Assembly: GCF_027359415.1 (NCBI RefSeq) | Contig: NZ_CP114780.1 | Location: 620,001 to 684,000 of the forward strand | DNA from: Prochlorococcus marinus str. MIT 0918 | GTDB lineage: Bacteria > Cyanobacteriota > Cyanobacteriia > PCC-6307 > Cyanobiaceae | Length of the DNA: 64,000 nt | Direction of reading: 5' to 3' | Part shown: one piece after another, positions 56,079 through 64,000 of the stretch | Numbering within the stretch: position 1 is the stretch's first letter | Layout of the letters: every line of letters starts with the position of its first letter | Translations under genes and position numbers: made by a program | Notes under the pieces: model-generated | Told to the model about the DNA's origin: nothing | What the model saw: only the letters and a program-made list of their open reading frames with translations | The model's database searches: none

Positions 56079-56315
56079 ATGATTAAAAAAATACTAGTTG
56101 CAAGCATAACAATTACAAACAGTTTGTTACTGGTAGGAATGATTTGCCTAGGGTCTCAAAATCTCAGCACAAGGCATAGCATTAACTTAGGCATCTCTAA
56201 AACGGAAAAGTATCCTTCTGGATTCTTGATTGGTATTTCTGTTGCTTTAGGATCTCTAAGTGGAGGGTTAACTTCAACTTTATTAATTCCTTCTAAAGCA
56301 AGAAAATATTACTAA
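56079..56315 (+). CDS. small two-helix membrane protein
   Basis: A 78-residue protein with two hydrophobic segments (VASITITNSLLLVGMICLG and FLIGISVALGSLSGGLTSTLL) and a basic tail. The family is unknown to me. It lies co-directional after rsmI and convergent with the HTH gene. Confidence 0.6.
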   Translation: MIKKILVASITITNSLLLVGMICLGSQNLSTRHSINLGISKTEKYPSGFLIGISVALGSLSGGLTSTLLIPSKARKYY

Positions 56316-56331
56316 GTCAATATTTCTAACT

Positions 56332-57060
56332 TTAGGCATCTAAGGCGATAAGAGAATCATCAATAATTAATCTAGTAATACCCTTAGCAAGCAAATAAGA
56401 ACAAGAGACTTGAAACACCCTAGAATTTGGTACTTTTAAGACTCTCTGACTCCTTGAACAACTCCGCTTAGCAGATCTCTGATTAGAAAAAAGAAGAATT
56501 GCTTTCCTAGTCTGATCTTGTTCTGAAAGAAAACTCCATTCTGCAAAATCTTTTAGAAGCCTAGGTTCAAGTTCAACCTTTTTATCTACTAGCATATAAA
56601 CAGTTTCAGGTAACGAATTATTAGATAAAGGTATACAAGCAACTTCTTTTTGTTTATCCCAAGCAATTTCAGTATTTAATGGAATGATTTCTTGAAAGAA
56701 ATCATTATCATTACTAGAAATTTGAGCTGATTTATCAATTTCACTATTATTTAGAATTTTATTTGAATCTTTGATATTAACTTCATTAAATTCAAGGTTT
56801 TCTTTGCTGTTTTTATTTTCTAAAGGTGTTGTTGAAAATGACTCTAATTGACTATTAGAATCTCTTTTCTGCTTTAAATTATTCTTTCTTCTGCCACCTT
56901 TTAATTGATGATATTCTGCATCACTCAAGAAAAATTTAACTGTTCTGGTAATTGTGCTGGGGGTACAACCAAATTCTTTAGAAAGACTTGTAAGAGTCTT
57001 CCCAGAACGAAACCCCTCTAATATCTCGTTTTTTTGACTCTCTGTGAGTTTGCTAACCAC
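56332..57060 (-). CDS. HTH-domain hypothetical protein
   Basis: A 242-residue protein. The N-terminal helix-turn-helix has SQKNEILEGFRSGKTLTSLSKEFGCTPSTITRTVKFFL, similar to resolvase/transposase-type or HTH_7/23 motifs. A long low-complexity Asn/Ser/Glu-rich linker follows. The C-terminal ~70 residues are conserved-looking and hold the RSAKRSCSRSQRVLKVPNSRVFQVSCSYL stretch. The start is GTG. A DNA-binding role is inferred. It lies next to tRNA-Arg at the edge of the second island. Confidence 0.65.
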   Translation of the reverse strand: MVSKLTESQKNEILEGFRSGKTLTSLSKEFGCTPSTITRTVKFFLSDAEYHQLKGGRRKNNLKQKRDSNSQLESFSTTPLENKNSKENLEFNEVNIKDSNKILNNSEIDKSAQISSNDNDFFQEIIPLNTEIAWDKQKEVACIPLSNNSLPETVYMLVDKKVELEPRLLKDFAEWSFLSEQDQTRKAILLFSNQRSAKRSCSRSQRVLKVPNSRVFQVSCSYLLAKGITRLIIDDSLIALDA

Positions 57061-57127
57061 AAAAAATAACTATGCAATTAACCAAACTTACTTGGCCATG
57101 ACTCTCAATTAGTAGAATGTGAAGAAT

Positions 57128-57201
<74 letters not shown>

Positions 57202-57329
57202 TAATCATTATTTTTGAGCTTCAGAAGAAACTTAAAGGCAGTATTATTTCGCTTTCAAAACCTTTAAACATTTGATTGAGAGCAAGTTAAAACCCAATTC
57301 CCATAAAAACAAAAGTAATTTCTAGGAAC

Positions 57330-58385
57330 TTATAAATAGCCTTTTGGGTTAAGAGTTTGCCATTTCCATCCATCTCGGCACATGTCCTCAAGATTTCTAG
57401 ATGGATTCCAGTGCAAACGAGATAATGCCATAGAGTTATCTGCGATTATTTGTGGAACATCCCCCTTGCGTCTTGAAGCAAATTCATAAGGCATCTCTAA
57501 ATTATTGACTGATTGAAATGTATTTACAAGTTCCAAAACACTAGTACCTAGTCCCGTACCTAAATTGAGATTCATTAGCTGCGGTTCTTCTGCCAATAAA
57601 CATTCAAGCGCCAATAAATGTCCTTCTGCAAGGTCCATCACATGTATATAGTCCCTAATGCAAGTGCCATCTAAAGTAGGCCAATCCTTACCAAATATTG
57701 TTAGTTTTTCTCTACGTCCAGCTGCAACTTGGGTAATAAAAGGGAACAAATTATTAGGAATTCCCAAAGGGTCTTCACCAATTTCACCTGAGGAATGGGC
57801 CCCAATAGGATTGAAATAACGTAAATTGCTTATACGCCATTTATTTGGTGAACTTTTAAAAACATCACGTAAAAGCTTTTCGACTGCAAGTTTGGTTTGT
57901 CCATAAGGGTTAAGAGGGTTAATTGGAGAAGTTTCAGGCAAGAAAGATTTTTTGGACGCTCCATAAATAGTTGCACTACTGCTAAAAACAATTGTTCTAC
58001 AATCAAATTGATCCATTGAGCGTAAAAGATTGATAGATCCATTTACATTCGAATCCCAATAAAGCAAAGGATTCGCAGTAGATTCTTGGACAGATTTTAA
58101 ACCTGCAAAATGTATTACTCCTTCTATAGGTTTTCCTTGATAAATAGAATCTGAAAATAATTTATTTAAAAGATTTTGATCTCTGAGATCACCTTCTATT
58201 AAAAATACTTTGTTAATGGTTGAGGATTCCTCATCACCAGTAATTTTAACAACTCTATCAATTACTTTTGGATGGCTGTTGCAATGAGAGTCTAAAACAT
58301 ATAGTTCATAACCTTGCTTAAGTAAAACAACACACGTATGGCTGCCTATAAAGCCTGATCCTCCTGTAATTAAAAGTCTTTTCAT
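57330..58385 (-). CDS. galE: UDP-glucose 4-epimerase
   Basis: Extended short-chain dehydrogenase (351 residues) interconverting UDP-glucose and UDP-galactose with bound NAD. The N-terminal motif is LITGGSGFIGSHTCVVLL. The YxxxK active site is NPYGQTKLAVEKLL, preceded by SSSATIYG. HFAGLKSVQESTANP, DGTCIRDYIHVMDLAEGH and SVLELVNTFQ are typical of GalE. It feeds a surface polysaccharide. Confidence 0.95.
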   Translation of the reverse strand: MKRLLITGGSGFIGSHTCVVLLKQGYELYVLDSHCNSHPKVIDRVVKITGDEESSTINKVFLIEGDLRDQNLLNKLFSDSIYQGKPIEGVIHFAGLKSVQESTANPLLYWDSNVNGSINLLRSMDQFDCRTIVFSSSATIYGASKKSFLPETSPINPLNPYGQTKLAVEKLLRDVFKSSPNKWRISNLRYFNPIGAHSSGEIGEDPLGIPNNLFPFITQVAAGRREKLTIFGKDWPTLDGTCIRDYIHVMDLAEGHLLALECLLAEEPQLMNLNLGTGLGTSVLELVNTFQSVNNLEMPYEFASRRKGDVPQIIADNSMALSRLHWNPSRNLEDMCRDGWKWQTLNPKGYL

Positions 58386-58662
58386 CTAATAGGGATAACC
58401 ATTATATAATAGTTTAGTGAATAAAATAAATAACATAATATAGAAAAATCTTAAAGTCTAAAGAAATTTCTGATCAGGAAGATTGAATTTCAGGTCTTAG
58501 TAGTTTAAACAGCTAATTTATAAGCTTAATTAATTGATTCTGAACTTTGAATAAAAATTACGAGCCATAATAAAAGATTTGAATGTCAAGAAAAGCAATT
58601 CATGATATAATTTAATTTAATAAATTTAAAAGACATATAATTATCACAAAAAAATACTAGGT

Positions 58663-60093
58663 ATGGAATGTCAAATCAAAAACATATGTTGTATTGGAGC
58701 TGGCTATGTAGGAGGTCCTACTATGGCTGTCATTGCTCAAAAATGTCCTCATATTCAAGTAAATGTTGTCGACATTAATAGAGAAAGAATCCGAAACTGG
58801 AATGAAAAAGATTTAGAAAGACTTCCTATATATGAACCAGGACTAAAAAAAATAATCGAAGAGTGTAGAGGCGAAAATCTTCACTTTTCTAATGAAGTAG
58901 AGAAGAATATTGAAACAGCGGATATGATATTTATTTCTGTAAATACACCTACTAAGAAAAAAGGTATAGGAGCTGGTCAAGCAAGTGACCTAAAGTGGAT
59001 AGAAGCATCTGCACGCAAAATTGCAGAATACGCTAATGGCAAAACAATAGTAGTTGAAAAAAGTACATTACCTGTGAAAACAGCTGAGGTTATTAAAAAT
59101 ATTCTCGAATTCTCAAATGTTGATCAGACTAAATATAAAACTCAATCAAAAAGCTTTACTGTTCTATCAAATCCTGAATTTTTATCCGAAGGAACAGCTA
59201 TAAAAGATTTGGAAAACCCTGATAGAGTTTTAATTGGGGGAGATAATGAAGAGTCGATCAAGGCACTAGTCAATATTTATTTAAACTGGGTAGATGAAAC
59301 AAAAATATTAACAACAGATTTATGGAGTTCTGAGCTTTCAAAATTAACTGCTAATGCATTTCTAGCTCAAAGGATAAGTTCTATAAACTCTATCTCTGCT
59401 TTATGTGAATCTACAGGTGCTGATATCAATGATGTAGCCACAGCTATAGGTGCTGATAAGAGAATAGGTAGTCATTTTTTACAGTCTGGACCTGGATTTG
59501 GAGGGAGTTGTTTTAAAAAAGATATTCTAAATTTGATTTATATATGTAACCATTATGGATTAAATCATGTTTCATCCTATTGGATACAAGTACTAGAAAT
59601 AAATAATTGGCAAAAGAAACGAATCTCAAATATTGTTGTAAATAAATTGTTTGGAACTATTTCTGGTAAAAAAATAGCAGTCCTAGGATTTGCCTTTAAA
59701 GCAAATACAAATGACACAAGAGAGTCAGCTGCTATAGATATATGCAAAGACTTAATTGAAGAAGGTGCTAACTTAAATATTTATGATCCTAAAGTAAGTT
59801 TATCACAAATAGAAAATGATTTATTTACATTAAAAACAAATAATCAAATAAATTACCCTATAGAAAGCACAGTTACAATATGCAAATTAATTATAGAAGC
59901 AATAAAAGATTCAGATGCAATTATAGTTCTAACTGAATGGGAAGAGTTTAAACACTTAAACTGGGAAGAAATAAGTTCATTAATGAGAAAACCTTCTTGG
60001 CTTTTTGATACTAGGTCAATATGCGATCTAAAAAAAGCTAAATCATATGGGATAAATGTATGGAGAGTAGGAATGGATAATGAAAAGAATTAA
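58663..60093 (+). CDS. ugd: UDP-glucose 6-dehydrogenase, animal/plant-like type
   Basis: Two-step NAD-dependent oxidation of UDP-glucose to UDP-glucuronate (476 residues). The Rossmann motif is CCIGAGYVGGPTMAVIA; the catalytic Cys283 lies in GPGFGGSCFKKD. The stretches VNTPTKKKGIGAGQASDLK, KSTLPVKTAEVIKNIL, LSNPEFLSEGTAI and FAFKANTNDTRESAAIDICK, and the 476-residue length, resemble animal and plant UGDH more than the usual shorter bacterial Ugd. This eukaryote-like form is known in some bacteria, so horizontal transfer direction is open. Confidence 0.93.
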   Translation: MECQIKNICCIGAGYVGGPTMAVIAQKCPHIQVNVVDINRERIRNWNEKDLERLPIYEPGLKKIIEECRGENLHFSNEVEKNIETADMIFISVNTPTKKKGIGAGQASDLKWIEASARKIAEYANGKTIVVEKSTLPVKTAEVIKNILEFSNVDQTKYKTQSKSFTVLSNPEFLSEGTAIKDLENPDRVLIGGDNEESIKALVNIYLNWVDETKILTTDLWSSELSKLTANAFLAQRISSINSISALCESTGADINDVATAIGADKRIGSHFLQSGPGFGGSCFKKDILNLIYICNHYGLNHVSSYWIQVLEINNWQKKRISNIVVNKLFGTISGKKIAVLGFAFKANTNDTRESAAIDICKDLIEEGANLNIYDPKVSLSQIENDLFTLKTNNQINYPIESTVTICKLIIEAIKDSDAIIVLTEWEEFKHLNWEEISSLMRKPSWLFDTRSICDLKKAKSYGINVWRVGMDNEKN

Positions 60094-60106
60094 GCTTGAT
60101 AAGCTT
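60092..60106. terminator. weak hairpin between convergent ugd and wecA-like genes
   Basis: AAGCTT-GAT-AAGCTT forms a 6-bp stem at the ugd stop, with T/A-rich flanks but no clean T-run. It may help end both transcripts; weak. Confidence 0.3.
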
Positions 60107-60131
60107 TAATTAATTAAATATATAAGTGCTT

Positions 60132-61247
60132 TTAAAATATATTTAATCTAACCTTAAGTAAAGGGAATGCCAATATATATACATATAGGCCTATTAATAA
60201 CAATAATGTAAATAAAGATAATAGGGAGCTTAAAAAAGAAGAAAGTAGAATAATTACAAATGTAATTGTAAATAATATAAGAAGGGTATGATAATATTTA
60301 TAACCCGAGTCCAATAACCTATGATGGAAATGATTTCTATCAGGGTAAAAAGGAGAAGTTCCCCTAAGTAATCTTAATAGAATTACTATAGTCATGTCTG
60401 CCATTGGTAATGCAAGGAATACTAGTGGCAACAAAAAATTTAAATCTCTAAGAATAATTAGGTTCGAACTATCAATAGATACCAATAAGCTTAAAGATGC
60501 AAGGTTAAAGCCTAGGAAATAAGAGCCCCCATCTCCCATTAATATTCTGGCTGGATAAGAATTATGTACTAGAAATCCTAAGCAAGAACCTGTTGTTGCA
60601 AAAGCCAAAAGTGCAACGCCTAAATTATTGTTAGATATAGCAATTGATCCAAGACCTATTAATACCATGCCAGAAATTCCTGATGCTAATCCATCCATTC
60701 CGTCAATCCAATTTATTGCATTAGTAACAGCTACAAGCCAAAAAACTGTTATGAATAAACTTAAAATATCCGAAGTAAAAAAACTAGAGAAAAATTTATT
60801 AAAAAAAGGAACATCTAAAATTTGAAATTTAATGCCATTAGACCAAGCATAAGTGGCTATTACAGTCTGAAAGGTAAGCCTTGACCAGGGTGAAATAGAG
60901 AATATATCGTCAGCAAAACCAATTAGAAAAAAACCTACGGAGCCTATTAAACTAGCTATTAAAATAGACTGATTGGAATTAACCAAGGTAAAATTATTTG
61001 TAAATATAATGAAGATAGCTAAAGTTAAATAGGCTGCAATCATAGCCAAACCTCCTATCCTAACTAATTTAAATTGATGCTGTTTACGTTTATTAGGTTG
61101 ATCTACAAAACCCAGTTTTAAACCAATGGATCTGACAGGTATGCTAATTACTGCTGTTATAACAGCAGTAATTAGCATAGTAACAAGAGCTAAAATTTCT
61201 CGAGAATGCATATAGGGCAAACAATGCTCCAATTTGCTAGTTAGCAT
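60132..61247 (-). CDS. WecA/MraY-type polyprenyl-phosphate sugar-1-phosphate transferase
   Basis: Polytopic transferase (371 residues, about eleven membrane helices) that starts lipid-linked glycan synthesis on undecaprenyl phosphate. Family motifs are FVDQPNKRKQHQFKLVRIGGLAM, GFADDIFSISPWSRL, NAINWIDGMDGLASGI, ILMGDGGSYFLGF and FYPDRNHFHHRL, which favour the WecA/TagO group. The sugar could be GlcNAc or similar. The region coding for residues 24-36 is a perfect 40-bp palindrome. The first 20 residues before the helix look like an extension; the start could be internal. Confidence 0.88.
   Translation of the reverse strand: MLTSKLEHCLPYMHSREILALVTMLITAVITAVISIPVRSIGLKLGFVDQPNKRKQHQFKLVRIGGLAMIAAYLTLAIFIIFTNNFTLVNSNQSILIASLIGSVGFFLIGFADDIFSISPWSRLTFQTVIATYAWSNGIKFQILDVPFFNKFFSSFFTSDILSLFITVFWLVAVTNAINWIDGMDGLASGISGMVLIGLGSIAISNNNLGVALLAFATTGSCLGFLVHNSYPARILMGDGGSYFLGFNLASLSLLVSIDSSNLIILRDLNFLLPLVFLALPMADMTIVILLRLLRGTSPFYPDRNHFHHRLLDSGYKYYHTLLILFTITFVIILLSSFLSSLLSLFTLLLLIGLYVYILAFPLLKVRLNIF
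61140..61179. repeat. perfect 40-bp palindrome inside the wecA-like gene
   Basis: The half-site TATGCTAATTACTGCTGTTA is followed at once by its exact reverse complement, with no spacer (centre between 61159 and 61160). All 20 pairs match. It encodes M-L-I-T-A-V-I-T-A-V-I-S-I of the first transmembrane helix. The flanking bases do not continue the symmetry. It could form a cruciform or a strong mRNA hairpin near the 5' end of the gene. Confidence 0.95.
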
Positions 61248-61504
61248 TTCTATACATTAACATGCTTATAGTATTAATTTTTAGGAATAACAAAAGACAA
61301 ATAGATAATATATATAAAATGCCTTTTAGAAGTTAATCTTAAAAATAATTTATAGATTCTAGACATAAATTTTTAGTGATTAATAATCTCCAATTAATCT
61401 ATTAAATTTAAGTTGTTTTATTAAAAAACCTTAACAGGGTCAACAAAAAGCTTAGGCCCTTATAAATTATATATTGAATAGTTTAATTTAAATTTAAAGA
61501 GAAT

Positions 61505-62401
61505 ATGCTAAAGGTGTTACTAACTGGAGCTACGGGCCAGTTAGGCCAAGCATTACAAATCAGTAAACCAAAAAGCATTGAACTCATAGCGCTGGCACAT
61601 CGAGATCTAGATCTATCAAAAAAAGATGAGTGTATTAATTCAGTAAAAAGATATAACCCTGACTGGATTATTAACGCTGGTGCTTATACGGCAGTAGATA
61701 AAGCTGAAGAAGAGTTTGCTACCTGCCATTCAATTAATGCAGGAGCACCTCATGCTTTTCAAGAGGCTCTATCAGATACAGGAGGAGGCTTATTACAAAT
61801 CAGTACTGACTATGTTTTCAATGGAGAACAAAGCAAGCCGTATAAACCTGAACAACCAACAAATCCAATTAATAACTATGGTTTAAGTAAAGCCAAAGGT
61901 GAGATAGCGGCTCTAGAACTTGATAAATCGATAATTCTTAGATCTGGATGGATATATGGAGCTTTTGGGAAAAATTTTTTAAAAACAATGTTGAAAATAC
62001 ATGCTAATGATAATAAAAATATGTCTCCAATAAAAATTGTATCTGATCAAATAGGCACCCCAACAACCTCAATGGAGGTAGCAAAGGCATGTTGGAAATC
62101 ATTATCACTAAACCTGAAAGGGAAACATATACTTCATTGGTCTAATAGTGGCTGTGCAAGTTGGTATGACTTTGGAGTTGCAATAGCAGAATTAGGTGAA
62201 AAATATGGATTCTTTAAAAAAGCAAAAGATATTATTCCGATAAGAACTGTTGATTACCCTAAAGCAGCTAAAAGACCTCATTATTCAGTCTTAGATTGTA
62301 TTGACTCTAAACAAATACTTGATTTAAAACAAATACATTGGAGAGAGTCCTTAATTGAGGTTATATATCAATTTAAGGAAGGCAAATTATCATTAGATTG
62401 A
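61505..62401 (+). CDS. rfbD: dTDP-4-dehydrorhamnose reductase
   Basis: Last step of dTDP-L-rhamnose synthesis (298 residues). N-terminal nucleotide motif VLLTGATGQLGQALQ; INAGAYTAVDKAEEE, QISTDYVFNGEQSKPYKPEQPTNPINNYGLSKAKGE (active-site Tyr/Lys) and RSGWIYG are characteristic. It overlaps the convergent rfbC by 34 bp. Start ATG 61505. Confidence 0.94.
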   Translation: MLKVLLTGATGQLGQALQISKPKSIELIALAHRDLDLSKKDECINSVKRYNPDWIINAGAYTAVDKAEEEFATCHSINAGAPHAFQEALSDTGGGLLQISTDYVFNGEQSKPYKPEQPTNPINNYGLSKAKGEIAALELDKSIILRSGWIYGAFGKNFLKTMLKIHANDNKNMSPIKIVSDQIGTPTTSMEVAKACWKSLSLNLKGKHILHWSNSGCASWYDFGVAIAELGEKYGFFKKAKDIIPIRTVDYPKAAKRPHYSVLDCIDSKQILDLKQIHWRESLIEVIYQFKEGKLSLD

Positions 62402-62931
62402 TCTGAGAGTTTTTTATTTTTTAAATCTCTCTGTGAAAGTATAGGTCTTTTTACTTTATCAATTTTTGGCCATTTTATGTTAATTTCAGGATCACTCCAT
62501 AAAATTCCAAATTCATACTCTTTATAATAATATTCAGTACACATATAACAAATGTCGGCGATTTCACTTAATACAAGAAAACCATGTGCAAATCCAGGTG
62601 GGATCCAAAGCTGATTATGATCGACGTCATCTAAAATAACTGAAACATATCTCCCAAAGTTCTCAGATTCTACTCTTATATCAACTGCTACATCAAATAC
62701 TTTACCTCTACTGCACCTTACTAATTTCCCCTGAGGTTGTACTAATTGATAATGCAACCCTCTTAAAACTCCAATAGAACTTCTTGACTGATTATGTTGT
62801 ACAAAATCAGGCAATCCTATTTCCTTATGAATGCTATGTCTTGTTGTTTCTAAAAAAAATCCTCTATCGTCAGAATATACCTTAGGCTCAATAAGAAGAA
62901 CTTCTGGTATAGACATTTCTATGATATTCAT
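62368..62931 (-). CDS. rfbC: dTDP-4-dehydrorhamnose 3,5-epimerase
   Basis: Cupin-fold epimerase (187 residues from ATG 62931; a TTG two codons earlier is possible). Motifs: PKVYSDDRGFFLETTRHS, FVQHNQSRSSIGVLRGLHYQ (catalytic His), KVFDVAVDIR and QLWIPPGFAHGFLVLSE. It acts between RfbB and RfbD. It is downstream of rfbB on the same strand, 20 bp away, and its 3' end overlaps rfbD. Confidence 0.94.
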   Translation of the reverse strand: MNIIEMSIPEVLLIEPKVYSDDRGFFLETTRHSIHKEIGLPDFVQHNQSRSSIGVLRGLHYQLVQPQGKLVRCSRGKVFDVAVDIRVESENFGRYVSVILDDVDHNQLWIPPGFAHGFLVLSEIADICYMCTEYYYKEYEFGILWSDPEINIKWPKIDKVKRPILSQRDLKNKKLSDQSNDNLPSLN

Positions 62932-62951
62932 AATCAAATTAATAGGTTAAC

Positions 62952-63998
62952 TTAACTAGAAGTAAATTTATTCTTCATTGAGATATCTTGCAACCAATGC
63001 TGGTTATTTATATACCATTTTATAGTTTTCTTCAATCCATCTTTTAGGGAAATCTCTGGGTTCCAACCTAATTGATTATTAATACACTCAGAATTAATAG
63101 CATATCTATAGTCATGACCTACTCTATCAGTCACAAAGTTAAGAAGATCCTTACTTGGAGTAATAGGCAACTGATAACTAGATTGATCCATTAATTCACA
63201 AATTAAAATCACTAAATCTAAATTCCTTATCTCATTATTTCCTCCTATACAATACCTAGAGCCTGGCTTAGCTTTAGATAGGATTAAATCTAAGGCTCTA
63301 CAGTGATCATCAACATGTAACCAATCTCGAATATTAGATCCTTTACCGTAAATTGGTATTGATTTCCCTAAAAGTATATTTTGAATTGTTAAAGGTATTA
63401 ACTTCTCAGGGAATTGAAAAGGTCCATAGTTATTAGAACAATTACTAATTAATATAGGCAAATTGTAAGTCTTGTGCCAAGACCAAGCCAGGTGATCACT
63501 TGAAGCCTTTGATGCTGAATAGGGCGAGCTTGGTTTATAATTTGTAGTCTCACAAAAGCTTTCTTCATTATCACTTAAAGCGCCAAAAACCTCATCAGTA
63601 CTAACATGTAAAAATTTAAAATTAGCATTATAGTCGGATTTCTGCCAATGCAATCTAAAGGATTCTAATAAATTAAAAGTCCCAACTACATTTGTCTCGA
63701 TAAACATCTTGGGGTTAAGTATAGATCGATCTACATGACTTTCAGCAGCCATATGTATAACATGTGTAATATTATATTTGCTAATTACTGAATCAAGTCT
63801 AACTCTATCAAGAAGATTTACTTGCTCAAATATAATATCCTTATTCTCAATTAAATCTTTGATATTACTTATATTACCAGCATAAGTTAATGCATCCAAG
63901 ACAATTATTTTATCATCAGGATTTTTTTTAATCCAATTAAAAACCAAGTTGCTTCCTATAAAGCCAGCTCCACCAGTAATAAGCAGGTTACGCTTCAC
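62952..63998 (-). CDS. rfbB: dTDP-glucose 4,6-dehydratase
   Basis: Extended SDR (348 residues) making dTDP-4-keto-6-deoxyglucose. Motifs: LLITGGAGFIGSNLVFNWI, HMAAESHVDRSI, HVSTDEVFGAL, SPYSASKASSDHLAWSW (YxxxK) and NCSNNYGPFQFPEKLIP. The visible start is GTG at 63998 next to the window edge, so a slightly earlier start is possible. rfbA may lie beyond the edge; it is not seen here. Confidence 0.95.
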   Translation of the reverse strand: MKRNLLITGGAGFIGSNLVFNWIKKNPDDKIIVLDALTYAGNISNIKDLIENKDIIFEQVNLLDRVRLDSVISKYNITHVIHMAAESHVDRSILNPKMFIETNVVGTFNLLESFRLHWQKSDYNANFKFLHVSTDEVFGALSDNEESFCETTNYKPSSPYSASKASSDHLAWSWHKTYNLPILISNCSNNYGPFQFPEKLIPLTIQNILLGKSIPIYGKGSNIRDWLHVDDHCRALDLILSKAKPGSRYCIGGNNEIRNLDLVILICELMDQSSYQLPITPSKDLLNFVTDRVGHDYRYAINSECINNQLGWNPEISLKDGLKKTIKWYINNQHWLQDISMKNKFTSS

Positions 63999-64000
63999 TT

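Overview
The window reads as chromosomal DNA of a low-light type Prochlorococcus, or a very close picocyanobacterium. The DNA is A/T-rich and compact, with few palindromic repeats. It carries a Pcb-type chlorophyll antenna, psbD-psbC, petM, ycf4, ycf39, a split pntA/pntB, an NTRC fusion, a Som-type SLH porin and the futA/piuC iron pair. The exact clade (NATL-like or SS120-like) cannot be settled by eye.

Layout. (1) 1-19.7 kb is conserved core: cysS (5' cut off by the window), dxr plus a small ferredoxin-like gene, the pnt operon, NTRC, infA, ycf39, petM, ilvN, ycf4, psbDC, maf, and cobQ with a second ferredoxin. (2) 19.7-29.2 kb is an accessory surface-glycan island. It holds a GT2 glycosyltransferase, a polytopic membrane protein, pseC, a DUF4910 peptidase-like protein, pseI, a PseH-like GNAT, an MBL-fold hydrolase, and a chimera of an integrase arm-binding domain with a DUF218 domain. 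(3) 29.2-31.3 kb is a scar-like zone: rpmG without its usual partner, a lipoprotein, an ORF remnant, two clusters of a 13-bp repeat, a CTAG-rich repeat and tRNA-Ser(CGA). (4) 31.3-39.5 kb mixes iron genes (futA, piuC), porin, glyQ, two divergent ribbon-helix-helix-like genes, pcb and a Nif11-type small protein. (5) 39.5-57.2 kb is mostly core: two glycosyltransferases, an EamA transporter, sppA, aroH, rpmH-rnpA-yidC-ycf46-like-serS-rseP-rpsN-pnp, cysQ and rsmI, ending at tRNA-Arg(TCT). (6) 57.3-64 kb starts a second envelope-polysaccharide island: galE, an animal/plant-like UDP-glucose dehydrogenase, a WecA/MraY-type lipid-linked sugar transferase, rfbD, rfbC and rfbB.

How the parts work together. 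The photosynthesis genes build PSII (psbDC, ycf39), PSI (ycf4), cytochrome b6f (petM) and the antenna (pcb). Pnt and NTRC manage NADPH-linked redox. The pse-like genes point to a nonulosonic acid (pseudaminic-acid-like) surface sugar, and galE/ugd/wecA/rfb to an O-antigen-like polymer. Both suit phage-driven variation of the cell surface.

The most unusual signals are at 28.2-31.3 kb and at 61.1 kb. In the first, the N-terminal arm-type DNA-binding domain of a tyrosine recombinase is fused in frame to a DUF218 domain. Copies of TATAYCCYACAAC sit immediately upstream of that gene and again near tRNA-Ser(CGA), which suggests a decayed tRNA-targeting integrative element (tycheposon-like). In the second, a perfect 40-bp palindrome lies inside the coding region of the wecA-like gene.
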